From assembly GCA_934385225.1 (NCBI GenBank), contig CAKRPQ010000107.1, positions 1 through 5,727 of the forward strand: a stretch of 5,727 nt of DNA, given 5' to 3'. The stretch's first letter is position 1; each line of letters begins with the position of its first letter. The stretch is from an uncultured Eubacteriales bacterium. GTDB taxonomy: Bacteria; Bacillota; Clostridia; Oscillospirales; CAG-272. The notes under the pieces are model-generated. The model ran no database searches, was not told the origin of the DNA, and was given only the letters and a program-made list of their open reading frames with translations. Below are positions 5,154 to 5,727 of this stretch, piece after piece. Both the position numbers and the translations under genes were made by a program.

Positions 5154-5727
5154 TTAAAGATAAAAGTCGATTGCCTTTCGCATCTCTTCGGCAATTCCCT
5201 CTTCATAGCGATAATCGGCATAATTTTTCGGGAAAAGCCCCTGCATTTCGGGCTTCGGAATATCTCCGTCGTGCCGTATCACATACTCGATCGCATACGC
5301 GTATTCGCTGACAAACGCCTGCTCGTCCGTGCAAACGATCATAGGGCAGACAATATCCGCTATCTGCAATACGAGCTTATGAATATGCTCCGCTTTCTCA
5401 TGCGTTATTTTGTATCCGCTTTCTTCGGCTCGCGAAAAAACCTCGTCAGGGTCTTCCGCATAGCCCTCAAATATGTTTTGATAATATTTTTCGACGGGCA
5501 ACTTGCGGTACGCTCCGTTCTTATCGCGGTAAATAAGCCGCGAAACAAATTCAAGCAGAAAAGCTGCCGCGATTATATTATTCTTCTGCTCGTTTCCGTC
5601 CGATTCGCTAAGCAAACAATCAAGGAGAGCCGTCGCCGCGTCAGAACCGATAGTTGACAGCTCACTCTCGATAATGTACTTTTTCGTCGGTATCTGCTTC
5701 GGGTGCAGTTTACAGTTTGAATAGCGC
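5154..5727 (-). CDS. Unrecognised protein, C-terminal part (start lies beyond the right edge)
   Basis: The minus-strand frame is open from the right edge to a TAA at 5156-5154, giving at least 190 residues. No ATG is seen in this frame between 5616 and 5727. The only start-like codon nearby is a TTG at 5615 without a convincing ribosome site, so the gene most likely begins outside the window. The visible part runs from RYSNCKLHPKQIPTKKYIIE through SELSTIGSDAATALLDCLL, then a hydrophobic amphipathic stretch NNIIAAAFLLEFVSRLIYR, and ends in an acidic, helical-looking region (EEGIAEEMRKAIDFYL). There is no transmembrane helix, signal or catalytic motif I can name, and I do not recognise the family. 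The close spacing to the phosphoesterase suggests one operon. Confidence 0.7.
   Translation of the reverse strand, partial: RYSNCKLHPKQIPTKKYIIESELSTIGSDAATALLDCLLSESDGNEQKNNIIAAAFLLEFVSRLIYRDKNGAYRKLPVEKYYQNIFEGYAEDPDEVFSRAEESGYKITHEKAEHIHKLVLQIADIVCPMIVCTDEQAFVSEYAYAIEYVIRHDGDIPKPEMQGLFPKNYADYRYEEGIAEEMRKAIDFYL

Noticed and set aside
5154..5615. The right-edge gene as a complete 153-residue protein starting at TTG 5615
   Set aside because: The frame stays open with protein-like sequence up to the window edge and the TTG lacks a ribosome site, so it is treated as a partial gene.

Overview
All supported genes in this window lie on the minus strand, so the natural reading direction is from high to low coordinates. 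The base composition is moderately AT-rich, the Shine-Dalgarno sites are strong (GGGAGG, GAGGTGA), and the intergenic gaps hold sigma-A-type promoters and hairpin-plus-T-run terminators. The protein families also fit: a MerR regulator, a YoaP-type acetyltransferase and a clostridial-looking tyrosine recombinase. Together these suggest a Bacillota (Firmicutes) chromosome, probably a class Clostridia gut-type organism. This is an inference; no phylogenetic marker gene is present.

Layout in transcription order: (1) the 3' part of a gene I do not recognise (5727-5154), followed after 24 nt by a small calcineurin-like metallophosphoesterase (5129-4587). They probably form one transcript that ends at a terminator at about 4516-4477. 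(2) A MerR-type promoter with a 19-bp spacer and a perfect CTTTACCC-AA-GGGTAAAG dyad (4435-4465). It drives a two-gene operon: a MerR DNA-binding domain fused in one polypeptide to a complete FGGY sugar kinase resembling sedoheptulokinase (4416-2677), then a translationally coupled GH32-like glycosidase (2666-1458). The operon ends at a 16-bp perfect hairpin (1413-1451). (3) A monocistronic GNAT acetyltransferase with a YoaP-type C-terminal domain (1295-537), with its own promoter (1342-1369) and terminator (361-392). (4) The N-terminal 97 residues of a tyrosine recombinase/integrase (291 to beyond base 1).

The striking part is the kinase operon. The protein that should sense a sugar by binding or phosphorylating it also carries the DNA-binding domain matching the operator in its own promoter, and it is co-expressed with a cytoplasmic glycosidase that could release that sugar. 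This would be a compact, self-regulating sugar-use switch. It is analogous in logic to HTH-ROK regulators but built from MerR and FGGY parts, with the kinase active-site motifs apparently intact. The sugar is not known; a ketose is the most reasonable guess. No transporter is visible in the window.

Gaps without genes: 292-536 holds the YoaP-gene terminator and a possible weak integrase promoter, and 393-536 shows nothing I can support. 1296-1457 holds a promoter and a hairpin. 4417-4586 holds the MerR promoter, a terminator and a short 13-nt tandem repeat. No tRNA, rRNA, CRISPR array or complete mobile element was seen.
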